Shown here: positions 53,491 to 62,156 of the stretch, piece after piece
Numbering within the stretch: position 1 is the first letter of the stretch
How the letters are laid out: each line of letters begins with the position of its first letter
Source of the DNA: JAAYJR01 sp964540755
Lineage (GTDB): Bacteria > Bacteroidota > Bacteroidia > Bacteroidales > Prolixibacteraceae
DNA length: 64,000 nt
Direction: 5' to 3'
Assembly: GCA_964540755.1 (NCBI GenBank)
Contig: CAZIOB010000104.1
Span: 11,629-75,628, forward strand
The notes under the pieces: generated by a model
Told to the model about the DNA's origin: nothing
Database searches by the model: none
The model's input: only the letters and a program-made list of their open reading frames with translations
Program-made: the position numbers and the translations under genes

Positions 53491-53743
53491 AACCGAATTT
53501 TTGGGAAAATTACAATTCCAGACTAAAATAGAAAAATTATTGCTATTGCAAATAAACCGCTATTTCTCATTTTGTTTAGTTTTTTGAATTTCTTAATCAT
53601 TTTTTTTGAAAAATTTAACCTTTTGCTTATAAATATTAACGGTTATAGTCTGTTGATTATTTAAATCCCGGGCATATTTCATGGATCGGCAAAATTGTTC
53701 ATCACCGTATGCTGACCGGTCAAATGTTTGTCGGCCGATTGTG

Positions 53744-54448
53744 CTAAGTATAATTAACAATATTAGCTATAAGACATGCTGCCACTCCTGCAGTCTCTGT
53801 CCGCAGACGGGAATTCCCGAGTGTAATTTCTTTAAACCCTGCCTGGAGGGAATTTTTTATCTCTTCATCTGAAAAATCCCCTTCCGGCCCTATTAATATC
53901 AGTACATCACTTCCTTTTTGTATCATATCCTTTAAATGAGGTTTATGGCCCTTATTGCAATGTGCTATGAATTTTTGCTTAATATTATTTTCTTTTATGA
54001 AGTCATTGAAGGCAGTAAGGGTATTCAACTCTGGCAGGTTAGCTTTTTGTGACTGTTTCATAGCCGCAATGAGTATTTTTTGCAACCTGACCGGTTTAAT
54101 GATTTTTCTTTCTGAGTGAGATGTAAGGAGAGGCGTGATTTCATCAATCCCAATTTCAGTTGCCTTCTCCAGGAACCATTCAAAACGGTCAATATTTTTA
54201 GTTGGCGCAATAGCTATATGTAACCTGTAATTTTTTTCCCGGAGCTCTTTTTGATAGTTCAGAATTTTAAGCCTGCATCTCCTGGGATTAGCTTCGGTGA
54301 TTTCTGCATAATATAATCCTCCTTTACCATCAACTATATTTACGCGGCTTCCTACATTCATCCGCAATACTTTTATAGCATGTCCGGATTCCTTTTCCGG
54401 TAATTCCGCTTCATATCCTTTAATGTCAGGTATATAAAAAATATGCAT
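53744..54448 (-). CDS. rsmE: 16S rRNA m3U1498 methyltransferase
   Basis: RsmE methylates N3 of U1498 of 16S rRNA with SAM. I start at 54448 (MHIFYIPDIKGYEAELPEKE), because the frame from 54481 adds an unrelated leader of 11 residues. 234 residues. SPOUT-fold knot motifs at the C terminus: DVLILIGPEGDFSDEEI and ITLGNSRLRTETAGVAA. N-terminal PUA-like part: HAIKVLRMNVGSRVNIVDGKGG. All expected parts present. It is followed on the same strand by the SixA-like gene upstream (54521), 72 bp apart, and may share a transcript. Confidence 0.95.
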   Translation of the reverse strand: MHIFYIPDIKGYEAELPEKESGHAIKVLRMNVGSRVNIVDGKGGLYYAEITEANPRRCRLKILNYQKELREKNYRLHIAIAPTKNIDRFEWFLEKATEIGIDEITPLLTSHSERKIIKPVRLQKILIAAMKQSQKANLPELNTLTAFNDFIKENNIKQKFIAHCNKGHKPHLKDMIQKGSDVLILIGPEGDFSDEEIKNSLQAGFKEITLGNSRLRTETAGVAACLIANIVNYT

Positions 54449-54520
54449 AGTAATGGTAATTAAATTCAAATAGGCAAACAATTGTGGTGCAACAGGTTAT
54501 ATGAATTTATTGAAAGTTGA

Positions 54521-55015
54521 TTATTTGAGCATTTCCGGGACCAGCCTGATGAATTGTTTACCGGTGCGGGATTTTACATATTTCCATTTATCCACATCAA
54601 AATCAATTCCCACTGCGGCACAGGTAGGCATTTCTTCGTTATAATATTTCAGGAGGTTTCGTGTGATATAATGGAAATCAGGATTATGGCCAAAGAAGAA
54701 TGCTGTCTCTATATCATCCGGCAATACATTTATTATATCAATAAAATCTGAAGTTGAGAGTCCTTCATATATCTCTTCCATTTCCCTGATATTCTTTTTT
54801 TTGAAATCCATATTGTCCGCAAATATACGTGCTGTTTTTAGCGCTCTTACAGCAGGACTGGAAATCATTGCGTCGGCTTTTATTCCTAATCTGTTAAGCT
54901 CTCTGCTTACCAGCCTGGCATCCTTTGTCCCCCTTTCCTGTAAATCGCGGTTAAAATCGTCATCATATCCATAATGGACTGATTTGGCATGTCGTACTAT
55001 AAAAACCCGTTTCAT
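54521..55015 (-). CDS. SixA-type histidine phosphatase
   Basis: A 164-residue member of the histidine phosphatase (phosphoglycerate-mutase-like) family, SixA branch. The catalytic RHG-like motif at the N terminus is FIVRHAKSVHYGYDDDFN (RHAKS, His at residue 9), and the second His is in FFFGHNPDFHYITRNL. The Arg in SSPAVRALKTARIF is in place. SixA in E. coli removes phosphate from ArcB or other His-phosphorylated proteins; the target here is unknown. No signal peptide. Divergent from the YfcE-like gene, with about 160 bp between. Confidence 0.9.
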   Translation of the reverse strand: MKRVFIVRHAKSVHYGYDDDFNRDLQERGTKDARLVSRELNRLGIKADAMISSPAVRALKTARIFADNMDFKKKNIREMEEIYEGLSTSDFIDIINVLPDDIETAFFFGHNPDFHYITRNLLKYYNEEMPTCAAVGIDFDVDKWKYVKSRTGKQFIRLVPEMLK

Positions 55016-55176
55016 AAAATTTGGTAAATTATTAATTTGTCAGCTAAATTTTATATCCGTTTATAATATTTTTACTTTTGTTATGTTTCTTCAAGGCAGA
55101 TTCAGATATTTGTCAGACAAATTTAAATTATTTATAAATCAATAACTACTGTTTGAATATTTTTAACTGAATACAA

Positions 55177-55677
55177 GTGGTCAGTATTGGATTATTATCA
55201 GACACTCACGGATTTATACACGAAAGGCTGTTTTCATTTTTTGATAAAACAGATGAAATATGGCATGCCGGGGATATCGGAAGCATAGGGATTGCCGACA
55301 GGCTTTCAATGTTTAAACCATTGAAAGCAGTTTATGGAAATATTGATGGAACAGATATACGTTCTGTCTTTCCACAACATCTCAGATTTATGTGCGAGGA
55401 AGTTGATGTTTGGATGACTCATATCGGCGGGCATCCCGGGAGGTATGACAAACTGGTAAAACCGGTTATATACAATGATCCCCCTAAACTGTTCATAAGC
55501 GGCCATTCACATATTTTAAAAGTGATTTATGACAAAAAGCTTAACCTGATGCATATGAATCCCGGAGCAGCCGGCTATTATGGCTTTCATAAAGTGTTAA
55601 CCGCTATTCGCTTTGTAATTGACGGAGCTGATATCAGGGATCTTGAGGTTTGGGAAATGAAAAAAAATGCTGTCTGA
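55177..55677 (+). CDS. YfcE-family metallophosphoesterase, GTG start
   Basis: A 166-residue calcineurin-like phosphoesterase. The start codon is GTG at 55177 (translated MVSIGLLSDTHG); there is no ATG that would keep the N-terminal strand. Metal-binding motifs: SDTHG (Asp, His), HAGDIG (Asp), YGNID (Asn), ISGHSHILK (His). Family enzymes such as E. coli YfcE and archaeal MJ0936 hydrolyse phosphodiesters with Mn2+ or Ni2+; physiological substrate unknown. Its stop lies 16 bp from the end of the convergent prmA gene. Confidence 0.93.
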   Translation: MVSIGLLSDTHGFIHERLFSFFDKTDEIWHAGDIGSIGIADRLSMFKPLKAVYGNIDGTDIRSVFPQHLRFMCEEVDVWMTHIGGHPGRYDKLVKPVIYNDPPKLFISGHSHILKVIYDKKLNLMHMNPGAAGYYGFHKVLTAIRFVIDGADIRDLEVWEMKKNAV

Positions 55678-55693
55678 ATGTCAGCTGGCCTGG

Positions 55694-56533
55694 TTATGCT
55701 TTTTTGAAAACCGATACTACCCAGTTGTTTTTAGTTTTAATATCAATATTGTAAAGTCCTGTTTCCCGGGCTTTTTCTTTTATATCAGGAAAATCATCCA
55801 GGTAAAATCCGCTCATCAGAAGTTGGCCGTTTTTATTCAGGCATCCGGAATAAACCGGTAAATCCTGCATAAGAACATTCTTTTGGATATTTGCAAAGAT
55901 AAAATCATATTTTTCTGCTCCGAGTTGCGAACTGTTACCGAGCTTAACCCTTATATTTCCTGCATAATTCATTTTTATATTTTCACTGGCACTTTTGTAA
56001 GCCCATTCATCAATATCTATTGCAGTAATTTTCCTGGCTCCTTTAAGAGAAGCAAGGATACTTAATATTCCTGTTCCGCATCCCATGTCCAATACCGATA
56101 ATCCATTGAGATCCTTTTCAATAATTGTCTCCATAATCATCAGCGTAGTTTCATGGTTCCCGGTTCCAAAGGCCATGCCGGGCCCGATCACAATTTCAAA
56201 TTTTAACTTTGGATAATTTTTATGGAATGGTGCACGAATTACAAATTCATTGGCTACAACCAGAGGTTTGAAATACTTCTTTTCCCATTCTTCATTCCAG
56301 TTTTTATCTTTAATTAATTTTTTAGTCACCCCGATATTATGCTTTTGCCTGAAAGGAAGCAATACTCTGGAAAGATCATCCTCTATGTAGTTATCTGCCT
56401 GAATATAAGTTTCAAATCCTTTATTTGTCTCGACAAATCCTATAAATCCTATTTCCGACAAATAAGTGATAATGGTATCCCTCGGCCACTCTTCCAATGG
56501 TACCAGAGAAATATTTAATTTATAGTAATCCAT
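55694..56533 (-). CDS. prmA: Ribosomal protein L11 methyltransferase
   Basis: PrmA trimethylates ribosomal protein L11 using SAM. It has 279 residues. The SAM-binding motif is LDMGCGTGILSILASL, with GPGMAFGTGNHETTLMIME just before it, the most characteristic PrmA segment. FIFANIQKNVLMQDL corresponds to the DxxxANIxxxxL motif. The N-terminal L11-recognition domain (about 1-75) is diverged, as in other Bacteroidota. It converges with yfcE and is followed upstream, after about 250 bp, by tpiA on the same strand. No other translation gene is adjacent. Confidence 0.94.
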   Translation of the reverse strand: MDYYKLNISLVPLEEWPRDTIITYLSEIGFIGFVETNKGFETYIQADNYIEDDLSRVLLPFRQKHNIGVTKKLIKDKNWNEEWEKKYFKPLVVANEFVIRAPFHKNYPKLKFEIVIGPGMAFGTGNHETTLMIMETIIEKDLNGLSVLDMGCGTGILSILASLKGARKITAIDIDEWAYKSASENIKMNYAGNIRVKLGNSSQLGAEKYDFIFANIQKNVLMQDLPVYSGCLNKNGQLLMSGFYLDDFPDIKEKARETGLYNIDIKTKNNWVVSVFKKA

Positions 56534-56780
56534 TATAATAATGAGCCTGGTCTAAAAAATCGCTTTGCGCTTTTTTTAACAAATAACCATATTTGAGCAC
56601 AGCCTGAAAAAGTATCTCAAGCAATGTCAGATTTACTGCAATTTTATATCACTCCCTGTGCCATCATGGGATATTGAGGGATCTTAAGGATTTTTATTAC
56701 CAGCATTTTGTAGCGAAAGATAAAAATCAATTTTCGATTTAAATACCTCTTAAGCTTGATTCGAGGAGTTTCATTTTTTG
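56534..56780. other. Intergenic region between prmA and tpiA
   Basis: About 247 bp. A weak inverted repeat, AAAAAATCGC / GCGCTTTTTT around 56553-56576, could be a low-quality terminator for tpiA, otherwise no structured feature is clear. Confidence 0.35.
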
Positions 56781-57539
56781 TTAGAAGCCATCAATTATTT
56801 CAACAAAGTCTTCAGCTTTTAATGCTGCTCCTCCGATCAACCCTCCATCCACATCCTTATTTGCAAAAAGCTCTTTAGCATTAGATGGTTTGCAGCTTCC
56901 GCCATAAAGAATTGAAATTTTCCCGGCAATTTCCTTCCCGAATTTATCAGCTATGGCAGAGCGTATAAACGCATGAATCTCCTGAGCCTGTTCTGAAGTG
57001 GCTGTTTCACCTGTTCCAATAGCCCATATAGGTTCATAGGCAATAATAATTTTTTTGAAATCTTCGGCAGCAAGTTGGAAAACAGTCTCTTCCAGCTGTT
57101 TCTTTACATATGTAGTATGTTCATTTGCTTCACGTATTTCCAATGGTTCACCACAGCAGTATATAGGGATAAGTTCATTTTCAAAAGCAAGCGCCAGCTT
57201 TTTATTCAGTATTTCGCTGGTTTCGCCATAGATTTGTCTTCTTTCCGAGTGGCCCAGGAAAACATACTTTGTTCCTGTTGATTTGATCATACTTGCTGAC
57301 ACTTCTCCGGTAAATGCTCCTTTGGGTTCTGAGGCACAATTCTGGGCAGCAATACCTATGCGGTCAGTATCAACTACTTCAACCACGCTTGTCAGATGGG
57401 TAAACGGAGGCCCCAGAATAACAACTACATCTTTAGCGCCTTTTTCAGCTGTTAACTTGTTTACTTCTTTTGCCAGTTCAATTCCTTCCTGTAAGTTAGT
57501 ATTACATTTCCAGTTTCCTGCAACAATTTTTTTTCTCAT
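56781..57539 (-). CDS. tpiA: Triosephosphate isomerase
   Basis: Interconverts glyceraldehyde-3-phosphate and dihydroxyacetone phosphate. 252 residues. Catalytic residues: Lys11 in GNWKCN, His97 in LGHSERRQIYGE, Glu169 in AYEPIWAIGTG. The phosphate loop ILYGGSCKPSNAKEL and GGLIGGAAL are standard. Monocistronic as seen. It belongs with the PPi-PFK gene 5 kb away in central carbon metabolism. BT_3928-like and DUF1599 genes lie upstream on the same strand; a common transcript is possible but the 94-bp gap to the BT_3928-like gene leaves it open. Confidence 0.97.
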   Translation of the reverse strand: MRKKIVAGNWKCNTNLQEGIELAKEVNKLTAEKGAKDVVVILGPPFTHLTSVVEVVDTDRIGIAAQNCASEPKGAFTGEVSASMIKSTGTKYVFLGHSERRQIYGETSEILNKKLALAFENELIPIYCCGEPLEIREANEHTTYVKKQLEETVFQLAAEDFKKIIIAYEPIWAIGTGETATSEQAQEIHAFIRSAIADKFGKEIAGKISILYGGSCKPSNAKELFANKDVDGGLIGGAALKAEDFVEIIDGF

Positions 57540-57633
57540 TTTTAATATTTGTTATATTATTTATTAAAGTAAAATTCAATATTAATTGACTGTCCGCAAA
57601 AATATTATCAGCTATGGGGTAGTTCATTCTAAT

Positions 57634-58767
57634 TTAACTATTTTCCAAAAATTTTGTTTCAAATTCCTCATGAGTTGGTATATCGTTATAGTGATATTTC
57701 TCTACTATGGTTCCGTTTTTAATTACCATTAATCCCGGATTTGACCTGATGATGGTCTTAAGGGTAATCTCATCACAAATGAAAAAAGAGTATGGTATTT
57801 CATATTTTTTTGCAAATGCATCCGATTCCTCGGGTAAGGACGCAGTTAGACAAATAAAAGACATATTTTCCTCCATTACCCAGTCTGCAAGTTCATTGAT
57901 ACTCTCCTGGTACTTAGTATTCGATTTTTTAAGATCATAGGCAATAAGCATAAAAACATAATTCTCATCATATATAAAGTAATCGATGATATTATCTCCT
58001 TCAGGTGTTTCTATTCTGAAATCATGGATAGGGGGTTCGTACCCTTCTTTTATCAAAATGGATTCCATATCATGGAATTCCCAGTTAACAGTATCCTGCC
58101 AGGGATAATTATTTTCGGTAAATTCTTTGACCTTTCCTGTATTTTTATTCTTATAGTAGAAAACATTTTCATATTCTGCCTGTGGTGCATTTTCCGGAAC
58201 AGACATTGCTTCAGGAATATTTACCCCTGTTTTATAAGGCCTGAAATCAAAAACAGGCAAATGATTATAGGAATAAACAGCCAGAATAATATATGCAACA
58301 GCAAAAATGCTGCTTAATATGAAAGAGATATTCATATATTTCCTGTTTCTCATATTATTTCTGTTAACTAATATTATAATAGTTAATACAGTAAGGACTA
58401 TATTTTTATAGAAAGTTTCCCAGTTGGAGATCACCAGTGCGTCTCCGAAACAGCCGCAATCCGAAACCGGGTCATAAATTGCGATCCACAATGTTAAGCC
58501 AGTGAAGAATATCATAAAAAGCAGTGCCAGCCACGAAAAAAATCTTAAAAAGATATTAAATAGTAATCCTGTTCCAATCGCAAATTCAGCAAATGCAAGA
58601 AGAACGCCAAGAGGGAATGCAGCCCATATGAGCCATTCGAGACCCATTGCATTAAAATAATCTGTAAATTTAAATGCTGATCCCCAGGGATCTAAACCTT
58701 TAACGAATCCTGAATATATGAAAGTAACCCCGACCAGTATCCGGGCTATGTGTTTAATGATCTTCAT
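57634..58767 (-). CDS. BT_3928-like DoxX-family membrane protein with thioredoxin-like tail
   Basis: I start at 58767 (MKIIKHIARILVGVTFIYSGFVKG), 377 residues, which avoids overlap with the upstream DUF1599 gene. The N-terminal half (residues 1-160) is a four-helix DoxX/MauE-type domain (ARILVGVTFIYSGFVKG, then DPVSDCGCFGDALVISNWETFYKN with a Cys-x-Cys pair). The C-terminal half, after another helix, looks like a thioredoxin/peroxiredoxin-type periplasmic domain (VFMLIAYDLKKSN, NELADWVMEENM) but has no CxxC. This arrangement is known as the BT_3928 family, of unknown function, conserved in Bacteroidota next to tpiA and DUF1599, which matches here. Confidence 0.88.
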   Translation of the reverse strand: MKIIKHIARILVGVTFIYSGFVKGLDPWGSAFKFTDYFNAMGLEWLIWAAFPLGVLLAFAEFAIGTGLLFNIFLRFFSWLALLFMIFFTGLTLWIAIYDPVSDCGCFGDALVISNWETFYKNIVLTVLTIIILVNRNNMRNRKYMNISFILSSIFAVAYIILAVYSYNHLPVFDFRPYKTGVNIPEAMSVPENAPQAEYENVFYYKNKNTGKVKEFTENNYPWQDTVNWEFHDMESILIKEGYEPPIHDFRIETPEGDNIIDYFIYDENYVFMLIAYDLKKSNTKYQESINELADWVMEENMSFICLTASLPEESDAFAKKYEIPYSFFICDEITLKTIIRSNPGLMVIKNGTIVEKYHYNDIPTHEEFETKFLENS

Positions 58768-58771
58768 ATCT

Positions 58772-59323
58772 CTATGTTTGGTTATCCTTTTCTGAATCAA
58801 TTTTTATCAGGGCAAAAACTGCATAGTTGATAATATCAAGATAATTAGCATCTATTCCTTCCGAAACTATTGTTTTGCCCTCATTATCCTCAATTTGTTT
58901 TATTCTTTTCAGTTTCATCAGTATAAGGTCGGTATATGAGCTGATCCTCATTTTTCTCCATGCCTCGCCATAATCATGATTTTTATCCTGCATAAGTTTT
59001 TTTGCTTTCTGAAAATAGCTGTCATATAGTTCCAGGGAATTGCTTTTGTCAAGTTCCTTTTCAGAAGGTCCCAGTTCCAGTTGTATAAGTCCCATAATCG
59101 CATAGTTAATGATACCTGTAAATTCCGGGCGGATCCCCTCATTAACTTTTGAGATTCCTTTTTCTTCTATGCTCCTTATACGCCGTGCTTTTATATAAAT
59201 TTGATCTGTAAGGGAAATGGGCCGTAAAATTCGCCAGGCAGTACCATAGTCCTCCATTTTTTTTAAATAAACTGAACGACATTCTGCTATTACCTGATCA
59301 AATTGTTGGTTTGTTTTTTTCAT
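58772..59323 (-). CDS. DUF1599 protein with tandem duplicated domain
   Basis: A 183-residue cytoplasmic protein made of two homologous DUF1599 units (about 18-78 and 110-168). In unit one YGTAWRILRPISLTDQIYIK and IRPEFTGIINYAIMGLIQLE; in unit two YGEAWRKMRISSYTDLILMK and GIDANYLDIINYAVFALIKID. DUF1599 is of unknown function; it is small, all-helical. The gene is divergent from folP and leads BT_3928 and tpiA, an order conserved in the phylum as far as I recall. No signal peptide. Confidence 0.88.
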   Translation of the reverse strand: MKKTNQQFDQVIAECRSVYLKKMEDYGTAWRILRPISLTDQIYIKARRIRSIEEKGISKVNEGIRPEFTGIINYAIMGLIQLELGPSEKELDKSNSLELYDSYFQKAKKLMQDKNHDYGEAWRKMRISSYTDLILMKLKRIKQIEDNEGKTIVSEGIDANYLDIINYAVFALIKIDSEKDNQT

Positions 59324-59381
59324 ACAATTTTAAATGAGGCACAAAAATATTAAAAATTGAGGAATTTGAAGGGTTTTATTA

Positions 59382-59389
59382 TACATTTG
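59382..59389 (+). promoter_or_regulatory. Putative -7 box of the folP-cdaA operon
   Basis: TACATTTG matches TAnnTTTG, 37 bp before the folP ATG (59426). A TTTG at 59365 is at the wrong distance (13 bp), so the upstream half is missing or poor. Confidence 0.35.
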
Positions 59390-59425
59390 TATCAGTAAAT
59401 CGTTTAATTGTAAAAAATTTTGCTT

Positions 59426-60304
59426 ATGTTGGTTACCCAGTCAGCGGGCAGATTCCTTAAACGGAAAAGTTCGATCAATCTGGCCGGAAAGCTGATAGAT
59501 TTTTCTGTCCCGGCAGTAATGGGTGTTATAAATGTTGCACCTGATTCTTTTTATAACGGAGGTAAACTTGAGAAGAAGAAAGTGATGCTTTCAGTGGTGG
59601 AAGATATGATTATGGAGGGAGCAGATATTATAGACGTGGGTGGTGTTTCAACCCGTCCCGGAGCTGAGATGGTTCCTACAAAGGTAGAGCTGGAAAGATT
59701 ATTGCCTGCAGTTAGTGCAATAAGGAAAAAGTTCCCGGAAATGCCAATTTCAATTGACACATTCCGTTCCTGGGTGGCCACCCGTGTTATTGATGAGGTC
59801 GGGCCTGTTATAGTTAATGATATTTCAGGGGGAACATTGGATCAGAATATGTTCGAAACCATAGGGAAACTAAATGTTCCGTATATATTGTGCCACATTC
59901 AGGGAACCCCTGAAAATATGCAGGATAATCCCCAGTACAGTGATGTGGTCAGGGATATCTCAAATTTTTTCAGCGAAAGGGTTAAACAACTGACTAAGCT
60001 TGGTGTCACTGATATAATTATTGATCCTGGTTTCGGGTTTGGTAAAAATATGCAGCATAATTATGATCTGCTTAACCGGCTTGATTCTTTTAAGGTCTTT
60101 CAGTTACCCGTTATGGTTGGCATTAGCAGGAAATCAATGATTTGGAAATTGCTTGGCATTACTCCCGAGGATGCACTGAACGGCACTACTGTACTCAATA
60201 CACTTGCTTTAATGGGGGGTGCAGATATCCTCCGGGTGCATGATGTACAGGAAGCCTCAGAGGCAATTACTCTTTTTGAAGCCCTGAAATCAACAGCTAA
60301 ATAA
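59426..60304 (+). CDS. folP: Dihydropteroate synthase
   Basis: FolP joins 4-aminobenzoate with 6-hydroxymethyl-dihydropterin pyrophosphate in folate synthesis; it is the sulfonamide target. I use the ATG at 59426; an in-frame TTG lies two codons upstream. 292 residues. Motifs: GVINVAPDSFYNGG (where most have T for A), IIDVGGVSTRPGA, ISIDTFRSW, VNDISGG, DPGFGFGKNMQHNYDLL and GISRKSMIWK. The sequence is complete. Its stop TAA overlaps the cdaA ATG (TAATG), so translation is coupled. The folP-cdaA order is typical of Bacteroidota. Confidence 0.95.
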   Translation: MLVTQSAGRFLKRKSSINLAGKLIDFSVPAVMGVINVAPDSFYNGGKLEKKKVMLSVVEDMIMEGADIIDVGGVSTRPGAEMVPTKVELERLLPAVSAIRKKFPEMPISIDTFRSWVATRVIDEVGPVIVNDISGGTLDQNMFETIGKLNVPYILCHIQGTPENMQDNPQYSDVVRDISNFFSERVKQLTKLGVTDIIIDPGFGFGKNMQHNYDLLNRLDSFKVFQLPVMVGISRKSMIWKLLGITPEDALNGTTVLNTLALMGGADILRVHDVQEASEAITLFEALKSTAK

Positions 60305-61086
60305 TGACCGGCTTTATAACTATACGGTTTCTTGATATCCTCGATATATTTTTGGTAGCATTATTGCTGTATCAGATTTACAGGTTAATAAAGGGAACCG
60401 TTGCTTTTAATATAGTTATAGGATTATTTTCTCTCTACCTCCTCTGGCTTATAGTTAAAGCCCTTAATATGCAGTTACTGGGATCTATCATGGGGCAATT
60501 TATTGGGGTGGGGGTTTTAGCTCTTATTATTGTTTTTCATCCTGAGATCCGTAAATTTCTTGTTTTTATAGGTACAAACTATAACCTGAACCGGATACTT
60601 TCTATCGACAGACTTTTAGGAATCCACAAAGAGAAGTCATTTGATGATGAAATATTTGAAATTATTGCAGATGCCTGTTTTTCGCTCTCAAAATCTAAAA
60701 TAGGTGCTCTTATCGTCATAGCCGGTCATTCCGAATTGTTGGAACAGATCAATACTGGTGAAATTTTGAATGCTGAAATATCATCTTCCCTGATACGCAC
60801 TATTTTTTATAAAAATACACCTTTACATGACGGAGCAGTGATCATTAAAGACAATAAAATTGTTTCAGCCGGAAGCATCCTGCCATTAACACAGCGCGAA
60901 ATTGATAAATTTCTTGGCCTGCGACACCGGGCTGCAATTGGGATAACAGAAAACACAGATGCAGTTAGTATTGTTGTCTCAGAGGAGAGGGGATCGGTAT
61001 CATTTGCTGTTAATGGTGAAATAAAGCGAAGGATTTCAAGGGAAATCCTTATTGATCTTTTAAAGGAAAGCAGGTCAAATTATTGA
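60304..61086 (+). CDS. cdaA: Diadenylate cyclase (c-di-AMP synthase)
   Basis: Makes cyclic di-AMP, a second messenger that governs potassium and osmotic balance. 260 residues: three N-terminal membrane helices (about 8-28, 34-53, 62-80) and a DAC domain (about 100-250). The catalytic motifs are LHDGAVII (DGA at 176-178) and LRHRAAIG (RHR at 207-209), both intact. It overlaps folP by 1 bp in TAATG. Unlike Firmicutes, no cdaR or glmM follows. It overlaps the convergent GT2 gene by 7 bp. No c-di-AMP phosphodiesterase is in the window. Confidence 0.95.
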   Translation: MTGFITIRFLDILDIFLVALLLYQIYRLIKGTVAFNIVIGLFSLYLLWLIVKALNMQLLGSIMGQFIGVGVLALIIVFHPEIRKFLVFIGTNYNLNRILSIDRLLGIHKEKSFDDEIFEIIADACFSLSKSKIGALIVIAGHSELLEQINTGEILNAEISSSLIRTIFYKNTPLHDGAVIIKDNKIVSAGSILPLTQREIDKFLGLRHRAAIGITENTDAVSIVVSEERGSVSFAVNGEIKRRISREILIDLLKESRSNY

Positions 61087-62042
61087 TCGCTGAAGGTTTT
61101 TTCATCAATGTGATATTTATTACGGTCGCTCGAGCTTCGTGATATCAGTTCTCCAAGAAAGCCGGCAAGAAAGAATTGTGCTCCTATTATTACTGAAGTT
61201 AATGCAATATAGAAATAAGGACTGTTGGTAATAAGATTGCCTATAATACCGTGTTTTATTTCGATTATTTTTTGTATCCCCAGCCATATTGCCGCAGCAA
61301 ACCCAACAATTATCATTAATATTCCCAAAACACCAAAAAAATGCATAGGACGTTTCACAAAGCGGGATATAAACATGACTGACAGCAGGTCAAGGGGACC
61401 TCTGATGAAGCGTTCAAGCCCGAATTTTGTCTGGCCGTATTTTCGTTCATAATGTACTACTACCTTTTCACCAATTTTATTATAGCCCGCCCATTTTGCC
61501 AATACAGGTATATAGCGATGCATCTCACCGTATAGTTCTATACTTTTAACCACATTCTGCCGGTATGCTTTAAGTCCGCAATTCATGTCATGCAACTTAA
61601 TACCCGACATGTAACGTACAGTACGGTTATATAATTTACTTGGCAGGTTTTTAGTAAAAAGAGGATCAAGACGTTTTTTCTTCCAGCCTGAAACCAGATC
61701 ATAACCTTCTTCTTTGATCATCCGGTATAGTTCCGGAATCTCATCGGGACTATCCTGCAGGTCTGCATCCATAGTTATTACAACATCTCCCCGCACTTCG
61801 CTGAATCCACAGTGGAGCGCTGCTGCTTTTCCGTAATTACGCCTGAATTTGATACCTTTGATACCGGGAATCTCATTTTTAAGGTCTTCGATTACCTGCC
61901 AGGATTTATCTTTACTTCCGTCATCTATCATTATTATCTCATAAGAAAATTGATTTTCATCCATCACTTTTCTTATCCAGGCAACCAGTTCTTTCAATGA
62001 TTCCTCTTCGTTATACAATGGTATAACTACGGATATGTCCAT
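61080..62042 (-). CDS. GT2 polyprenyl-phosphate glycosyltransferase (DPM1-like) with two membrane helices
   Basis: A 320-residue GT2 enzyme. The catalytic domain (1-225) shows VIPLYNEEESLKEL, IMIDDGSKDKSWQ, the DxD motif in ITMDADLQDSPDEI, and QTKFGLERFIRGPLDLLSVMFISRF at the domain end. Two helices follow (about 230-255 and 270-297), typical of undecaprenyl-phosphate sugar transferases, which load a sugar such as Glc, Man or a modified arabinose on the lipid carrier. In Bacteroidota this gene and DUF4199 (next, same strand, 115 bp away) are often neighbours. A paralogue begins at the left edge of the window. Confidence 0.92.
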   Translation of the reverse strand: MDISVVIPLYNEEESLKELVAWIRKVMDENQFSYEIIMIDDGSKDKSWQVIEDLKNEIPGIKGIKFRRNYGKAAALHCGFSEVRGDVVITMDADLQDSPDEIPELYRMIKEEGYDLVSGWKKKRLDPLFTKNLPSKLYNRTVRYMSGIKLHDMNCGLKAYRQNVVKSIELYGEMHRYIPVLAKWAGYNKIGEKVVVHYERKYGQTKFGLERFIRGPLDLLSVMFISRFVKRPMHFFGVLGILMIIVGFAAAIWLGIQKIIEIKHGIIGNLITNSPYFYIALTSVIIGAQFFLAGFLGELISRSSSDRNKYHIDEKTFSDQ

Positions 62043-62156
62043 CCTCTCTTTGTTTTATATTTTTCAATTTTATTAATCCCGTGGCTGTTGAGAAAAGACT
62101 GTTGTATTATATATAAACACAATTAGTCATATCCTCAAGTCATCCACTGTTGCTAT

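Noticed and set aside
56553..56576. AAAAAATCGC/GCGCTTTTTT dyad as a terminator
   Set aside because: The GC part of the stem is only three base pairs with a three-base loop; too weak to call.
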